From: Armatimonadota bacterium
GTDB lineage: Bacteria > Armatimonadota > Fimbriimonadia > Fimbriimonadales > Fimbriimonadaceae
Direction of reading: 5' to 3'
Assembly: GCA_016789105.1 (NCBI GenBank)
Contig: JAEURN010000008.1
Coordinates: 434,001-498,000 of the forward strand
Length of the DNA: 64,000 nucleotides
The notes beneath the pieces were generated by a model that was not told where the DNA came from, ran no database searches, and was given only the letters and a program-made list of their open reading frames with translations. This document shows, in pieces, positions 63,012-64,000 of the stretch. A program made the translations under genes and the position numbers. Position 1 is the first letter of the stretch. Every line of letters begins with the position of its first letter.

Positions 63012-63730
63012 TGAACTTGCGTCGCATCGCCCCGATCGGACTCGCTTCGCTTCTCCTGCTCGCCGGGTGCCACTTGGACATGTATCAACAGCCCAAGATC
63101 AAATCCCAAAGCGAAAACCTGCTCTTCAGCGATAGCCGGGGGACGAGGATGCCGGTCATGGGCACCATCGAATTCGGTAAACCGCGTGAAGACACCGTGT
63201 TCTACACCGGCTATTCAGAAGACGGCAAACTTGCCCGGCAATTCCCGATCGTAATCGATGAAAAGGTCATGGCCCGCGGACGGGAACGGTTCAACATCTA
63301 CTGCCAACACTGCCACGGCGCGGCCGGCGACGGCAAAGGGATGATCGCCCAACGCGGTTTCGCCCTTGTCCGCCCAATCGGCAACTACCACACAGACCGG
63401 CTCCGCCAAATGCCGGTGGGCCACTTCTTCGATGTGATCACCAACGGCTACGGCACCATGTACGGCCATGCCAGCCGGATCAAACCCGAAGACCGCTGGG
63501 CTATCGTGGCCTACATCCGGGCCCTCCAATTCAGCCAGTCTGCCGATGCCGGCGACCTCGATGCCGAATCAAGGGCCAAATTCAACTTGGCCGGTGGCCC
63601 CGTGAACACCGGACCGATGTTTGTTCCGGCGCCTAACGCACCGGGGACAGTCCCCAACCCAGGCCCTGTCGAAGGCCGGACTATTCCCCAAAACCAACCG
63701 CCCGCCAACGGGCAAGGGGGCAACGAATGA
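63011..63730 (+). CDS. actE: Alternative complex III subunit ActE, monoheme cytochrome c lipoprotein
   Basis: 239 aa with a lipoprotein signal (MNLRRIAPIGLASLLLLAGC). One heme motif, CQHCHGAAGDGKG, with Met ligand candidates near GHASRIKPEDRWAIVAYIRAL. The Pro/Asn-rich tail is likely disordered. It overlaps actD (TGATG) and actF (ATGA). Confidence 0.94.
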   Translation: MNLRRIAPIGLASLLLLAGCHLDMYQQPKIKSQSENLLFSDSRGTRMPVMGTIEFGKPREDTVFYTGYSEDGKLARQFPIVIDEKVMARGRERFNIYCQHCHGAAGDGKGMIAQRGFALVRPIGNYHTDRLRQMPVGHFFDVITNGYGTMYGHASRIKPEDRWAIVAYIRALQFSQSADAGDLDAESRAKFNLAGGPVNTGPMFVPAPNAPGTVPNPGPVEGRTIPQNQPPANGQGGNE

Positions 63731-64000
63731 GCGAAACCGTCACCGCAAAACCCAACAATGCGGCCGCAATGGCCCAAACCGCCGGAATTGGCATGCTGGT
63801 CTTGGGAGCCGTGCTGGCGGGGGCAGGCTTGGCCCAAGGTTTCTCGGTTGAAAAGCTCGCCCCGTCTTTTCTGTTTGGGGCTACGTTCTGGATCATGCTC
63901 ACCATGGGCTGCTTTGGGCTCATGTTGCTGTTCCATGTCACAAGGGGCCGCTGGGGCACCCCCGTCCTCCGCATTTTCGAAGCAGGCGCAAGCCCCATCA
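63727..64000 (+). CDS. actF: Alternative complex III subunit ActF, N-terminal part (cut by window edge)
   Basis: The first 91 codons, starting MSETVTAKPNNAAAMAQTAG, then hydrophobic helices GMLVLGAVLAGAGLAQGF and PSFLFGATFWIMLTMGCFGL, with MLLFHVTRGRWGTPVLRIFE, the ActF segment following the second helix. It overlaps the actE stop by four bases and continues past the right edge. Confidence 0.9.
   Translation, partial: MSETVTAKPNNAAAMAQTAGIGMLVLGAVLAGAGLAQGFSVEKLAPSFLFGATFWIMLTMGCFGLMLLFHVTRGRWGTPVLRIFEAGASPI

Overview
The window looks like chromosomal DNA of a free-living, aerobic, GC-rich Gram-negative bacterium. My best guess is the Armatimonadota (Fimbriimonadia), inferred from the gene set: alternative complex III, a CtaA-CtaB fusion, menaquinone made by the futalosine route, and a pseudopilin-like tail of the kind common in that group. 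No phage, insertion sequence or CRISPR array is visible; the genes are densely packed and many neighbours overlap by 4 to 20 bases.

Layout. 1-6.4 kb: start of a UvrD/PcrA helicase (minus), a secreted Gly-rich protein, tatC, an MrfA-like helicase and a DAHP synthase. 6.4-11.9 kb: a beta-propeller/pseudopilin-tail protein, then a minus-strand housekeeping run (membrane protein, glmR/yvcK, gmk, coaBC). 11.9-20.4 kb: mutS, a GT39 glycosyltransferase and an envelope cluster (LpxH-like phosphoesterase, membrane protein, MGDG-synthase-type glycosyltransferase). 20.5-38.9 kb: regulators and accessory metabolism, including a GntR-type regulator beside a sugar dehydrogenase, two redoxins and a c-type cytochrome protein, an ECF42-type sigma factor with two DGPF proteins, MFS and cation transporters, a sugar-catabolism trio (DUF1080, ThuA, Gfo/Idh/MocA) and a SARP-type regulator. 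38.9-42 kb: the most interesting locus, described below. 42-49.8 kb: an eight-gene operon, argR-argG-(P-loop protein)-argC-argF'-argB-argE-argH, using N-acylated intermediates. 49.9-54.9 kb: an adenosine deaminase-family enzyme, a zincless MutM, mqnA and envelope glycosylation genes. 55-64 kb: heme A biosynthesis (CtaA-CtaB fusion) followed by the alternative complex III operon actABCDEF, cut by the right edge.

The highlight is a Ro60 (TROVE plus vWA) gene at 40366-41955, preceded by four tandem, same-strand Y RNA-like elements between 39777 and 40321. Each has the two-strand Ro60-binding stem (a 5' strand with GGGCCGAAG or GGGCCGGAG and a 3' strand with CCTTGCC or CATTGCC), and every stem is supported by sequence-different complementary pairs. 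Their loops differ completely. One carries a circularly permuted tRNA-like module (T-arm, closed acceptor-like hairpin, D-arm) as in YrlA RNAs; one carries a T-arm without a D-arm; one has a long non-tRNA arm; one is minimal. A divergent gene for a glycine-rich RRM RNA-binding protein lies just upstream.

A second window-wide pattern is that many genes have a TAnnnT-type -10 hexamer ending only 5-10 bases before the start codon, on both strands, implying that leaderless mRNAs are common.
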